From Nitrospira sp. (lineage in GTDB: Bacteria > Nitrospirota > Nitrospiria > Nitrospirales > Nitrospiraceae): a stretch of 54,302 bases of DNA. A model generated the notes under the pieces. It was given only the letters and a program-made list of their open reading frames with translations. It made no database searches and was not told where the DNA came from. Location of the stretch: NCBI GenBank assembly GCA_024330925.1, contig JANDJK010000006.1, forward strand, positions 1 to 54,302, given 5' to 3'. Made by a program: the position numbers and the translations under genes. This document shows, one piece after another, positions 28,047 through 36,690 of the stretch. Within the stretch, counting starts at the first letter, position 1, and every line of letters starts with the position of its first letter.

Positions 28047-29045
28047 GTGTCACGAGAGCTCTCGCTCGCCGAGGTGTTTCAACTCGGCTATTACTGGGAA
28101 ACAAAAATCCTCTTAACGGCGGTGACGCTCGATGTGTTTACTGCGCTGGATGACCGGCCCAAGTCTGCCAGGGAAATTGCTGAGCAAATTGGTGCGCATG
28201 GACCGACGCTTGAGTTGTTGCTCAACGCTCTGGTGGCGATGAAGCTGTTGCTCAAGCAGGGGGACCACTATGCCAACTCGCCTGTAACGGGTCAGTACCT
28301 TGTCAAAAGCTCACCGCACTATGTCGGGTATCTACTGCGGCTTCATGATGCGGAGTGGAACAACTGGGGCAAGTTGGAGGAGACGGTCCGCACCGGACGC
28401 CGAATGGCAGATCGGCATGTCTTTGAGACTGATCCGGAATTGGGGGGCAATGTCTTGACTGTATTGGATCGAATCGGTCGTCAGAGTGGTCCGGAATTGG
28501 CGCGGCGCCTGAAATTGAAGGGTCCGGTTCGTTTGTTAGATTTGGGAGGAGGAGCAGGGACGAACGCCATTGCATTTTGTGAGGTGTATCCTGACTTGAC
28601 AGCGACCGTCTTTGATTTGCCGGCCACGCTCCGCCTCACGGAGAAAACGGTCAAAGAGCGAGGATTGACTGCTCGAATCACTCTGATGGCTGGAGATTTT
28701 AACCGGGATTCGCTTGGGGGACCCTACGATGTCGTATTGATGTCCGACATCTTGCATTATCAAACCAATGAGGGCAATGAAGCCTTGTTTAAAAAAGTGT
28801 ATGCCCATTTGACAACGGGCGGCCGTGTTGTGGTGAAGGATCGCTTTCTTGATGAAAGTAGGACAGCCCCAGCATGGACCACGGCCTTTGCCATCCATAT
28901 TTTGGTGAACACTCAGTTCGGAAGTTGTTATCGGTGTAGTGATGTCGTGCAATGGATGAAAAAGGCGGGATTTATTGACATTGTGGAAGAGGAAAAAACT
29001 GCCGTCGTTCAAGGGGTCAAGGGGCAGCAGGTGGGAGCAATGTGA
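28047..29045 (+). CDS. SAM-dependent methyltransferase (O-methyltransferase type, with dimerisation domain)
   Basis: 332 residues. The N-terminal winged-helix dimerisation domain (about 10-95) is followed by a class I methyltransferase with motif I LLDLGGGAGTNAI near residue 163, an acidic residue in VFDLPA (SAM ribose) and later LMSDILHY. This layout is that of the hydroxyneurosporene/acetylserotonin O-methyltransferase family. The substrate is unknown; in this place a role in quinone or haem-related metabolism is possible but is only inference. GTG 28047 is used because GAGCAAGAGGGGG lies upstream; the frame is open further 5' into the terminator. Confidence 0.85.
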   Translation: MSRELSLAEVFQLGYYWETKILLTAVTLDVFTALDDRPKSAREIAEQIGAHGPTLELLLNALVAMKLLLKQGDHYANSPVTGQYLVKSSPHYVGYLLRLHDAEWNNWGKLEETVRTGRRMADRHVFETDPELGGNVLTVLDRIGRQSGPELARRLKLKGPVRLLDLGGGAGTNAIAFCEVYPDLTATVFDLPATLRLTEKTVKERGLTARITLMAGDFNRDSLGGPYDVVLMSDILHYQTNEGNEALFKKVYAHLTTGGRVVVKDRFLDESRTAPAWTTAFAIHILVNTQFGSCYRCSDVVQWMKKAGFIDIVEEEKTAVVQGVKGQQVGAM

Positions 29046-29198
29046 ACTGTGGTGATGCAAGGACGAAGGAGACAATCGGTTGGATTTCTCTGCGGGGATG
29101 GGCGGCCAATGGACGAGGGACGAGCCCCGAGGAAAAGCAGTGAAAGCACATGAGCGCACAGGAAGACGTAAGAGAGCAGGAGTAATGGAGCAAGAATT

Positions 29199-29912
29199 AT
29201 GGAGTGGTTGAGGGAGCCGGGATTTTTCGGAACCCATGCCACAGTGGGTGCAGATTTGAGTCAATTGATGGCGACCCTCTTCACCGTGCTTTTTGTTGCT
29301 GGATGGCTGCAAGCACGCAAGCACAATACCAACGCTCATCATTGGCTGATGCTGAGTGGCATGGCTTCCATGGCCAGTTTCTTCGTGGCCTATTATCTCT
29401 TTCGTCAACTCGGTGTGTTAGCCTTCGAGGGAAAAGAAGGATTCGGTGGTTCACAAGAACTGTATGACCGTGTGTTTGTTCCGGTACTGACCCTGCACAT
29501 TATGCTCGTCATCATCGGTTTGATTATGGCGATCTATCTGATCGTGTTGGGATTTCGGGTTCAGACCTTCATCGGTGCCAAACGGCAGTTGAGGCGGGGA
29601 CCCAAACAGGTATCGTGGCGATCGGTGGCCAAGCTGTGGAGCGTCGTTGGTGGACTGATTGGAACGTACGTGCTGTATTTATACCTAGTTGACCGCTTGT
29701 CCGTGAGAAGGTTGAGTGTCTGGCTTGCGTTCATGGCTATCTTCACGACGGTGCTGCTTTTGGAGATGGCGATTCAACGAATTTGGCCGGATGGAGCACA
29801 GCGGCACCGGGCCCTTGGCCGATTGACGATGGTGATCTACTGTGTGTTGTTCGCGACCGGAAGCTTTACCTACGCGATGCTCTATATTTTTTATCCAGGA
29901 AAAATCGGATGA
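29199..29912 (+). CDS. DUF420-like integral membrane protein
   Basis: 237 residues with about six membrane segments. The conserved histidines of DUF420 proteins are seen: KHNTNAHHWLML (His42, His47/48), LTLHIMLVIIGL (His100) and RHRALGRLTMVIYC (a late His). DUF420 proteins (YozB/CtaM type) are linked with haem-copper oxidase assembly in other bacteria. That makes this a likely maturation factor for the bd-like oxidase that follows. It is the first gene of the respiratory block after the methyltransferase. Confidence 0.75.
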   Translation: MEWLREPGFFGTHATVGADLSQLMATLFTVLFVAGWLQARKHNTNAHHWLMLSGMASMASFFVAYYLFRQLGVLAFEGKEGFGGSQELYDRVFVPVLTLHIMLVIIGLIMAIYLIVLGFRVQTFIGAKRQLRRGPKQVSWRSVAKLWSVVGGLIGTYVLYLYLVDRLSVRRLSVWLAFMAIFTTVLLLEMAIQRIWPDGAQRHRALGRLTMVIYCVLFATGSFTYAMLYIFYPGKIG

Positions 29913-30021
29913 AAGGCAGAGCAAGCAGTGGCTATTGTGTGAGTCCATTGAATGGTACGCAAGGACGTGATCTCGGGAGAGCAGGGGAACCTTCTTGGGC
30001 TATATTTATGCACGGTGGGCA

Positions 30022-30522
30022 ATGTTGACCTGTGGATGTGGTCGCTGGATGCACACACAAGGAATCGAAGAGCTGAAGGGAGAAAAAGGGGTGCCCAGAT
30101 GGTTTGTCCGTTCGGAATGCCGCGGCTGCGGATTCATGGTGGGGGTCGATGTGCCGGCGGGACAGGAGGAGGGGGTCGTTGATCGGTTGATATGGACGGA
30201 TGAGGCGTTGCATCGGCTGGACCGGATGCCACCGTACATGGCGGTCCTTGTGCGACAGGAAGCGGAAGAGCGAGCAAGAGCTCGCGGAACTCGGGTTATT
30301 ACGTATGAGTCGCTCTTTCCGTCAGTGACCGATCAACAGATTGGGTGGGAATTGGAAGCGGAACGACGGCTGGAAAACGTACCACCTGCTGTGCGGGCAA
30401 TGGCGAAGGTCGAGTTGGAGCGAACGGCGGCGGAGCGGGGATTGCGGCGTGTGACTGTAGCGCTGATGGAAGAGGTCAAAGCCAAGTATTTTGGGATGAG
30501 TGCCAGACAAGATAAAGCCTAG
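30022..30522 (+). CDS. Double PCP_red-domain protein with N-terminal Cys cluster
   Basis: 166 residues. Two copies of the PCP_red (protochlorophyllide reductase 57 kDa subunit C-terminal) domain are seen at about 57-99 (WTDEALHRLDRMPPYMAVLV) and 109-157 (WELEAERRLENVPPAVRAMA). The N-terminus has C4, C6, C33 and C36 (TCGCG and CRGCG), which could bind zinc or an iron-sulfur cluster. In chlorophyll organisms this domain ends BchB/ChlB; in non-phototrophs its role is unknown. ATG 30022 is chosen; TTG 29995 is in frame upstream. It lies between the DUF420 gene and an oxidase-linked membrane protein, so a cofactor or assembly role for the oxidase is suspected. Confidence 0.75.
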   Translation: MLTCGCGRWMHTQGIEELKGEKGVPRWFVRSECRGCGFMVGVDVPAGQEEGVVDRLIWTDEALHRLDRMPPYMAVLVRQEAEERARARGTRVITYESLFPSVTDQQIGWELEAERRLENVPPAVRAMAKVELERTAAERGLRRVTVALMEEVKAKYFGMSARQDKA

Positions 30523-30580
30523 GAATGGTTGCTCAGGGTGGTGATGGAATGGATCCGTCCAGAGCGAATAGGGAGTGACG

Positions 30581-31651
30581 ATGCTCCATCGAATGGCACT
30601 GCGGGTGCTTCCGAGTTTGAGTCTGGCTGTAACGGAGGAATCCGTCCGAAAACGAAAACGATTGGTTATGTTGGTGTCAGGGGCGGTGGTCTTTCTAGTT
30701 TATCGGATGGCCAAGGATGTTATCCCGCTTGCAGATCCCTTTGTGCTGTTGGCAGTCAGTGGTGTGGTGTCGCTTGTCACGGCATTTGCAACTTATCGAG
30801 TCGGGAGATTGGATCATTGGCAGACGATTATTCGCGAAGATGGCCCTCGGATTCTGGGGTGGGTCCTTCTATGGGTTGGAGCGGTCTATGGTGTGCAACT
30901 CTCGCTGCTGGTGTTGGCCCTGTTGTGGGTGGTGGGCTACAACTATTTCTCCCATCCGGATGGTCCCGCAATGATGGCGATCATGGTTGCCTGCGCGTCT
31001 GTGGCGCGGGATGCCTTTGAGATCGGGCATGTGCGTCGGTTCGTTGTAAAGGGGAGACCATTTCCCACGTTTCCCGATGGAGCAGCCTTACGGGCATTGG
31101 TAAGAAGCCGAGCGCGCAGTGTCGGTGCGTGGGTGGGGATAGGAACAGTTGCCGGTGCCCTTGCTGCCTCCCTTGATTTCGTGATGACAGAACGGCTGGT
31201 CATTGTCCCACTGGTTGCCGTCTCATTGTCGGGTAGCGTGATCACCCTCTGTGCTTATTTAGAAGGAATGACTGAACGGGCCACTACCTCGACTTCCTCA
31301 TGGAGGGTTTGGTTGGCTGAGACAAAGCTGTCCGCGCTTCTCAAGTATTGGTGGTGGCCTGGGCTTGCCTTTTCGTCTACTTATTATTTGGTGGCGATGG
31401 GCATGTGGTTGTTCTTGTTTCAGTTCACGTTGATGGCTCCCCTCTACGTCGTTGGGATAGGAGCACTGGTGGGCGGGGTTATGGCGCTCTATGGCTATTA
31501 TTTGGGGCATCGTCGGCTGGTGGAGGAACAGGAGGGACAACGGTTGAAGGAAGGACTTCTTCGATGTCCCTTTGTCATGGGGATTCTTGGAGGGACAAAC
31601 CAGGCGGGACGGGCCCTGCCGACTGCTCCTGGATCAAAAGGTGTAGCATGA
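30581..31651 (+). CDS. Polytopic membrane protein of unknown function, coupled to oxidase A
   Basis: 356 residues and about eight membrane segments, with none of the CydB or cytochrome motifs that could be looked for. No family was recognised. GGGAG sits five bases before ATG 30581. Its TGA overlaps the ATG of bd-like oxidase A (ATGA), which implies coupled translation and a linked job. It could be an unrecognised second oxidase subunit or an assembly factor. Histidines near the N-terminus and in EIGHVRRF are few, so a haem-binding role is not obvious. Confidence 0.7.
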   Translation: MLHRMALRVLPSLSLAVTEESVRKRKRLVMLVSGAVVFLVYRMAKDVIPLADPFVLLAVSGVVSLVTAFATYRVGRLDHWQTIIREDGPRILGWVLLWVGAVYGVQLSLLVLALLWVVGYNYFSHPDGPAMMAIMVACASVARDAFEIGHVRRFVVKGRPFPTFPDGAALRALVRSRARSVGAWVGIGTVAGALAASLDFVMTERLVIVPLVAVSLSGSVITLCAYLEGMTERATTSTSSWRVWLAETKLSALLKYWWWPGLAFSSTYYLVAMGMWLFLFQFTLMAPLYVVGIGALVGGVMALYGYYLGHRRLVEEQEGQRLKEGLLRCPFVMGILGGTNQAGRALPTAPGSKGVA

Positions 31652-33525
31652 TTACTGGAAACCGATACTGGCTGCAGAGACAGGGGCGGTTGATGGCGCT
31701 CGGAGCCATTGTGCTGCTGATTATCCTGTGGAGTCTTAGTGTACAGGAAGCATGTTTGGCCGAAGAATCACTGGATATTTATTTCAACACGCCAGGGGAG
31801 CCGCAAGGTCCTCCTGCTCCGGGACCCCACGAAATGGTCTATCCCCAAATCGGCTCGCTGGATAGCCGGGCGCTTGTGTGGTTTGTCACGCAGCAACACA
31901 CGTACTTTGGCGGGTTCGTGCTGGCGTTGCCGCTCTTTTGTGCGTTGCTTGAATTCCTGGGGTTGATCACTACCAAACCGGCGTTGTCGCTCAGATATGA
32001 TGCCCTAGCGAGGGATTTGGCCAAGGTTGCGGTCTTAGCCCTTTCTGTGACCGCGATCATTGGGAGTCTGATGCTCGCTATGTTTATCAAGCTTTATCCG
32101 AGTTTCATGGCTTATATGGGGGGAACGTTCAAATCCTTTATGCCCGCCTATGCTGCCGTGTTTGTGGCCGAGTCCCTTCTTCTGATGCTTTATTACTATA
32201 GCTGGGATCGGATGACGGAACGAGGGGCGAAGTGGGGTCATGCAGCCATTGGGGTAGCGACGAACGCTGTGGGGACCGCGCTGCTCCTGTTAGCCAATGC
32301 CTGGTCCGCCTTCATGATGGCTCCGGCTGGTGTAGATGCGCAGGGGCGGTTTTTGGGCAACGGTTGGCACCTCTTGCATTCGGTCTTGTGGAATCCACTC
32401 AACGTCCATCGATTTTTGGCGGACATTATGTCCGGGGGGGCGGTTGTGCTCGCCTATGCCTGTTATCGGTTTTTCACTGCTAAAACGGTGGAGGAACGAG
32501 CCTATTTCGATTGGGTGGGATATGTGTTCCTCGTGGTCACGGTTTGCGCGTTGTTGCCGATGCCGATTGCGGGCTACTGGCTGATGCGATCTGTCTTTGC
32601 ATTCCGGCAGACCATGGGAGTGACTATGATGGGGGGGCTCTTGACCTGGATGTTTGTGGTGCAGGCGCTGCTGATTGGCGCCTTGTTTCTAGGCATCAAC
32701 TATTACATCTGGCAGAGCATGGCGCGGCTCAAAGGAGCAGAGCGGTATCAACCCTACTCTCAATTAGTGTTTGGCGGACTACTGTTGGCGCTGTTCATTT
32801 GGCTGACACCGCATACGCTCCTCATGTCGCCTGGTGAGATGAAGGCGATGGGTGGTGCGCAACATCCGGTTATCGGGAATTATGGGGTCATGTCGTCTAA
32901 AAACGGAGCCATCAACGTAATTCTTCTCTGCACCGCGCTGAGCTTTCTCTACATGCGGCGTGCAAATCGAACGATGACGGTATCGTGGGTGACGACGGGC
33001 AATATTGTTCTTGCCGTGTTGTTTGGGGTAGGGATCGCGAACGTGGTGGGGTTGTCAGTTTACGGGTTTTATCTGCCAGCGAATGTGCGGGTGGGCTTGT
33101 CGGTGCCGCAAGCTTGCACCACACTGACAGTGATTGTGGTCGGTCTGGTGATCAACCGCGCTATGCTCAGACGATCGATCGTGCATGGCCCGATCCAATG
33201 GGGAAATATCCCGTCACGCGGCATGGTGGTGCTGTTTGCAATGGCGGCGGCGTTCAGCTGGGTGATGGGGCTGATGGGATATATCCGCTCGTCGGGACGG
33301 TTGGCCTGGCATGTGAGTGAGCTGATGGCGGATGTGTCGCCCTGGGCGTTTACTCCGGATCTCTCGTTTGCTGCCCAAATGGTGACCTTGAACATGGTGG
33401 TGTTTTGGGCAGCGGTGCTAGTGCTCTTTTGGATGTGTCAATGGGGTCAGCAACCGGTGATGGGGGAAGAAAGTCCCCATCAAAATACCCCCCTCTTGTC
33501 AGCGGTTTCGTCGCATGAAACATAA
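31648..33525 (+). CDS. Cytochrome bd-like oxidase, copy A
   Basis: 625 residues with about 14 membrane segments. It resembles CydA in its first half. His84 (QQHTYFGGF) lies where CydA has the haem b595 ligand His19. Glu175 (VFVAES) lies where CydA has a conserved Glu. His254 in NPLNVHRFL lies where CydA has His186. Extra histidines occur at 241/244, 389 (TPHT) and 406 (AQHP). The CydA quinol-loop block GRQPW is missing. Nitrospira genomes are known to encode such bd-like proteins in place of, or beside, haem-copper oxidases; whether this one reduces O2 and from which donor is not shown. It is 46 percent or so similar in pattern to copy B at 37162 by eye only. Confidence 0.85.
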   Translation: MITGNRYWLQRQGRLMALGAIVLLIILWSLSVQEACLAEESLDIYFNTPGEPQGPPAPGPHEMVYPQIGSLDSRALVWFVTQQHTYFGGFVLALPLFCALLEFLGLITTKPALSLRYDALARDLAKVAVLALSVTAIIGSLMLAMFIKLYPSFMAYMGGTFKSFMPAYAAVFVAESLLLMLYYYSWDRMTERGAKWGHAAIGVATNAVGTALLLLANAWSAFMMAPAGVDAQGRFLGNGWHLLHSVLWNPLNVHRFLADIMSGGAVVLAYACYRFFTAKTVEERAYFDWVGYVFLVVTVCALLPMPIAGYWLMRSVFAFRQTMGVTMMGGLLTWMFVVQALLIGALFLGINYYIWQSMARLKGAERYQPYSQLVFGGLLLALFIWLTPHTLLMSPGEMKAMGGAQHPVIGNYGVMSSKNGAINVILLCTALSFLYMRRANRTMTVSWVTTGNIVLAVLFGVGIANVVGLSVYGFYLPANVRVGLSVPQACTTLTVIVVGLVINRAMLRRSIVHGPIQWGNIPSRGMVVLFAMAAAFSWVMGLMGYIRSSGRLAWHVSELMADVSPWAFTPDLSFAAQMVTLNMVVFWAAVLVLFWMCQWGQQPVMGEESPHQNTPLLSAVSSHET

Positions 33526-33549
33526 ATTGGAAAACGGGAGAGTTGTTCG

Positions 33550-34218
33550 ATGGGGATCACGTTGACAGTATTCATGAGAGTTCTGTTAGGAGGGTTGGTC
33601 GTCAGTGGCTTTGCCGCTGCCCCGATTGGGGGGCAGGCTGAGGAGCAGGTTCTGGTTTTGGAAGATTTTAAAGAGAAAGATGCGGATGGCTTTCCATCAT
33701 TGTGGGAACACGAAAGTCAGCGCAGCAAATCAAAAGGACGAGAAGCTTACAAAGTCCAGTCCGAAAACGGGCACACCTTCTTATCGGCGAAAGACGCTGG
33801 GCAGCGGATCAAGAAGAAAAAGATCGACTGGGACCCACGAGCCTACCCTGTTCTCACGTGGCGATGGCGATTAATCAAGGCGCCGGCTGGCAACGAGCCA
33901 CTTGCGGCTGTCTATGCCTCGCTCGATACCGATCTCTTGTTTATTCCGGTCTTTACCAAATACGTTTGGAGTCCTTCAAAGCCGGAAGGGACGTTGACGG
34001 AAGGAGGAATGTTTAGTGGTTCTGAGATTGTAGTCCGGAGCGGTACAACAGCAGTGGGCCAGTGGTTTGAGGAACAGGTAAACGTCTACGAAGATTTTAA
34101 AAGGATCCATGGACATGAGCCGGCGGCCAAAGCATGGGGGATCTCGCTCATGGCGGGGGCTGGGGTAGAGATTGATTTTGGTCCGCTGATAGCGCTTCCA
34201 ACGAAGGCGGCACAATGA
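33550..34218 (+). CDS. Exported DUF3047 protein
   Basis: 222 residues. A signal peptide (cleavage after GGQA) precedes a beta-sandwich domain with LTWRWRLIKAP and the KIDWDPRAYPV block that marks DUF3047. Family function is unknown; members are often exported. Here it follows oxidase A after 24 bases and overlaps the next gene by 4 bases, so it belongs to the same operon. A GGGAGAG site lies upstream. Confidence 0.8.
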   Translation: MGITLTVFMRVLLGGLVVSGFAAAPIGGQAEEQVLVLEDFKEKDADGFPSLWEHESQRSKSKGREAYKVQSENGHTFLSAKDAGQRIKKKKIDWDPRAYPVLTWRWRLIKAPAGNEPLAAVYASLDTDLLFIPVFTKYVWSPSKPEGTLTEGGMFSGSEIVVRSGTTAVGQWFEEQVNVYEDFKRIHGHEPAAKAWGISLMAGAGVEIDFGPLIALPTKAAQ

Positions 34219-34613
34219 TGGTGAACCCTATTAGCCAATGGGGTTGTCAGATATCCAAAGGGCAACTCCTGGACATAGTGCTGGGGATAACGGTCATGGG
34301 AACCGTAGGAGCCTTGATCGGAATGGTGATGGGCGGAGGAGCGGTCCCCATCGCTGTTGGAGTGGGACTGCTGTTAGGCAGTGTCATTGGGCTATTGGGA
34401 GGACGTCGATTTCTTGTCAGTATTATGGTGGGAACAGTCGTGGGGGGGATACTGGCGTGGCTAGTGGCTGATGTGGAACGTCTGTGGGTAGGGGCAGGTG
34501 CCGGGGCGGCAATGGGTGGATTTCTCGGCGTTCATGTGTCGATGTTGCTCGACCTTCGAGCGGCTAGGAAGTCCGCTTCTGATGAGGGCTCGCCTCCGAC
34601 GCCGCAGCCCTAA
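34215..34613 (+). CDS. Small glycine-rich membrane protein
   Basis: 132 residues with about four short membrane segments very rich in Gly, Val and Ala (GMVMGGGAVPIAVGVGLLLG), resembling glycine-zipper proteins. The tail is short and charged. No family was assigned. Its ATG overlaps the stop of the DUF3047 gene (ATGA), which supports both its reality and an operon. Confidence 0.65.
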   Translation: MMVNPISQWGCQISKGQLLDIVLGITVMGTVGALIGMVMGGGAVPIAVGVGLLLGSVIGLLGGRRFLVSIMVGTVVGGILAWLVADVERLWVGAGAGAAMGGFLGVHVSMLLDLRAARKSASDEGSPPTPQP

Positions 34614-34631
34614 ACAGTGGGAGAGGCAATT

Positions 34632-35525
34632 GTGGAGCATCGAGGTGTATTGTACGGATCAATCATTTTTGTCTTTGCGTCATTTTTGGGGCTCATCGGT
34701 ATGTTGGTTTATGAATCCTACAAAGCAAACAAGGTCAAGGAGCTGGCCAAAACGGTCGCATCCGGGACTCAGACCGCGAAAGCGGCAGCGACACCTCAGG
34801 ACTATTCCATGTACAAGATCAAGATCGGCGATGAAGGGCGCGAAATGGTGTATATCCCGGAGGGGCCGTTCACGATGGGGAGTAACGACGGGGATCCGGA
34901 TGAGGCTCCCGAACATCAGGTGTTCTTAAAAGGGTTCTATATCGATCTTAAAGAGGTGACCCAGGCGGAATACCTGCGATTTGCCAACATGACAAAACGT
35001 CCGTTACCGAAAATCGAGGTGTTTGAGGATGACCAGTCAAAGTTACTACAGCCTGAGTTTGCCGTGATGAGTGTTTCGTGGAGCGATGCGGCGGCCTACT
35101 GCAAATGGGCCGGCAAGCGCTTGCCAACAGAGGCGGAATGGGAAAAAGCCGGTCGTGGCGAAGGCAAGAGAAAGTATGCATGGGGGGACCAATTTGCTGC
35201 CGATCGCGCCAATCTAGAAGGTAGTGAGGATGGATACAAATACCTTGCGCCTCCCGGTTCATTTGAAGCCGGCCGGAGCCCTTATGGACTCTATGATATG
35301 ACGGGCAATGTGGCGGAATGGGTGGCGGATTCGTATGACGAAAACTACTACAAAAAATCGCCGTATCGGGATCCGAAGGGACCGGAAGAAGGAGATCTCA
35401 AGGTGGTGCGAGGAGGTTCATGGAGAGAAACCGCTCATAATGCCCGTCTGTCTAAGCGCTTTGCGGCAAAGCACTGGCGAGCCGATATTACGATTGGCAT
35501 CCGCTGCGCGGCAGATGCTGATTGA
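34632..35525 (+). CDS. Membrane-anchored SUMF1-domain protein, copy 1 (lacks FGE active-site cysteines)
   Basis: 297 residues. One N-terminal membrane helix (about 7-27) and a linker lead to a formylglycine-generating-enzyme (SUMF1) fold: YIPEGPFTMGS, LKEVTQAEYLRF, KRLPTEAEWEKA, YDMTGNVAEWVADS and VVRGGSW. True FGE has two active-site cysteines after the RGGSW block, in the CRxxxR region; here the matching stretch reads AHNARLSKRF, so oxidase activity on sulfatases is unlikely. Related proteins such as NirV sit in respiratory gene clusters. GTG 34632 has a GGAGAGG site six bases upstream. It likely faces the periplasm. Confidence 0.85.
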   Translation: MEHRGVLYGSIIFVFASFLGLIGMLVYESYKANKVKELAKTVASGTQTAKAAATPQDYSMYKIKIGDEGREMVYIPEGPFTMGSNDGDPDEAPEHQVFLKGFYIDLKEVTQAEYLRFANMTKRPLPKIEVFEDDQSKLLQPEFAVMSVSWSDAAAYCKWAGKRLPTEAEWEKAGRGEGKRKYAWGDQFAADRANLEGSEDGYKYLAPPGSFEAGRSPYGLYDMTGNVAEWVADSYDENYYKKSPYRDPKGPEEGDLKVVRGGSWRETAHNARLSKRFAAKHWRADITIGIRCAADAD

Positions 35526-35573
35526 GGAGGTCAGCCTGACGCGCGAAGTCCTTTGGCTCCCTGCAGCGTAGCT

Positions 35574-36503
35574 ATGTTGGAGACAAGGTTCAAAGTCGTG
35601 TTCCTGGTGGTCGTGCTTGCATGCGCGGCTCTGCCGATCGCCGGCATTCTAAAAGGCACGACCTTGACTCCCTACGAACAACCAGTCGGTGAAATGGTTG
35701 TTGAGTCGGAGCCTGCCGATATTTCGAATCAAGCACTGGTTGAAGAGGAGATGGTCATGATTCCGGCAGGACCGTTTATTCGAGGAACGGAAGAGGGGGG
35801 GTTCGACGAACGACCATCACGGGTAATCTACTTGGATGAGTTTTTTATTGATCGGTATGAGGTGACAAACCATCAGTATCAGCAGTTTGTTGTGGCAACG
35901 GGACACCGCAAGCCTGGCTTGCCGGCCAGATATGTCAAAGGCGGAGGAAAGATGAAGGGGCCCAATCAGCCGGTCGTCTATGTGTCGTGGGAGGATGCGG
36001 ATGCCTATTGCCGTTGGAAAGGGAGACGGCTTCCCACAGAGGCAGAATGGGAAAAGGCCATGCGCGGTACTGATGGGAGGCTGTGGCCTTGGGGGAACAA
36101 GGAACTAGTCAATGGTGCCAATTGGGCCCGTGTGTATGACGGCTATGAAGTGTCCGCCCCAGTTGGGAGCTTCAAGATGGATCAGAGTCCCTATGGGGTC
36201 ATGGATGGAGCGGGAAATGTCATGGAATGGGTGGCTGATTGGTACCAGGAAGAGTATTACCACGATTCTCCTGAGCGCAATCCGATGGGTCCTGAATTTG
36301 GAACCTATCGGGTGCTAAGGGGAGGGGGGTATACAACCACCGGGGCTGATGTGAGAATCACGAGCCGCAGCAAGATGATGCCGGATTTCCGCGATGAAAC
36401 TATCGGGTTCCGCTGCGCGATGTCCGGGACATCGCAAAGAGGAAGCGAGACGAACACTAGAGAAAGTCGAAATAATACAAGATTAAAAACACAGCCAGAA
36501 TGA
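35574..36503 (+). CDS. Membrane-anchored SUMF1-domain protein, copy 2 (lacks FGE active-site cysteines)
   Basis: 309 residues and paralogous to the previous gene. It has an N-terminal helix (VVFLVVVLACAALPIAGIL) and the same blocks: MIPAGPFIRGTEEGGFDE, RRLPTEAEWEKAM, MDGAGNVMEWVADW and VLRGGG. The region of the FGE cysteines reads ADVRITSRSKM, again with no Cys. It probably arose by tandem duplication. The tail after about residue 285 is Arg/Thr/Glu-rich and poorly conserved in type. The start lacks a clear ribosome site. Confidence 0.83.
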   Translation: MLETRFKVVFLVVVLACAALPIAGILKGTTLTPYEQPVGEMVVESEPADISNQALVEEEMVMIPAGPFIRGTEEGGFDERPSRVIYLDEFFIDRYEVTNHQYQQFVVATGHRKPGLPARYVKGGGKMKGPNQPVVYVSWEDADAYCRWKGRRLPTEAEWEKAMRGTDGRLWPWGNKELVNGANWARVYDGYEVSAPVGSFKMDQSPYGVMDGAGNVMEWVADWYQEEYYHDSPERNPMGPEFGTYRVLRGGGYTTTGADVRITSRSKMMPDFRDETIGFRCAMSGTSQRGSETNTRESRNNTRLKTQPE

Positions 36504-36561
36504 TATTGACAACCATTCCAGCCAAAACTATAATGTCAAACACTTTCGCATTTTTTGACAT
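36457..36561 (-). CDS. Possible 34-residue single-helix membrane protein (overlaps promoter)
   Basis: A minus-strand frame of 34 codons starts MSKNAKVFDIIVLAGMVVNI and continues as a hydrophobic helix. AAGGG lies seven bases before the ATG. It overlaps the 3' end of the second SUMF1 gene and also the perfect promoter at 36506-36534, so it may be chance. Confidence 0.25.
   Translation of the reverse strand: MSKNAKVFDIIVLAGMVVNIILAVFLILYYFDFL
36506..36534 (+). promoter_or_regulatory. Perfect-consensus sigma-70 promoter for the small proteins and oxidase B
   Basis: TTGACA (36506-36511), a spacer of exactly 17 bases and TATAAT (36529-36534): both hexamers match the consensus fully. It starts right after the SUMF1 copy 2 stop and would begin transcription near 36541, giving a leader of about 150 bases before the small gene at 36691. 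Confidence 0.8.
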
Positions 36562-36617
36562 ACTTTTTCCCTTGCACAGTCAAATTTCACACCTCAGTTG
36601 ACGAGGAGTTGATTAAC

Positions 36618-36635
36618 ACAGGGTCACCTCCCTGT
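36618..36635 (+). promoter_or_regulatory. Leader hairpin carrying an anti-Shine-Dalgarno-like loop
   Basis: ACAGGG (36618-36623) pairs with CCCTGT (36630-36635) around the loop TCACCT. The loop and stem contain CACCTCC, complementary to the GGAG-type site before the gene at 36691. Any switching function is speculation. Confidence 0.3.
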
Positions 36636-36690
36636 CAAGAAACACAAGGCCGGTTGTTCATCTCTTTTTTATCATGACAAGGAGCTATCG

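Noticed and set aside
29098-29211. Short frame MGGQWTRDEPRGK between the methyltransferase and DUF420 genes
   Set aside because: Arg/Gly-rich without hydrophobic or domain character, and no ribosome site.
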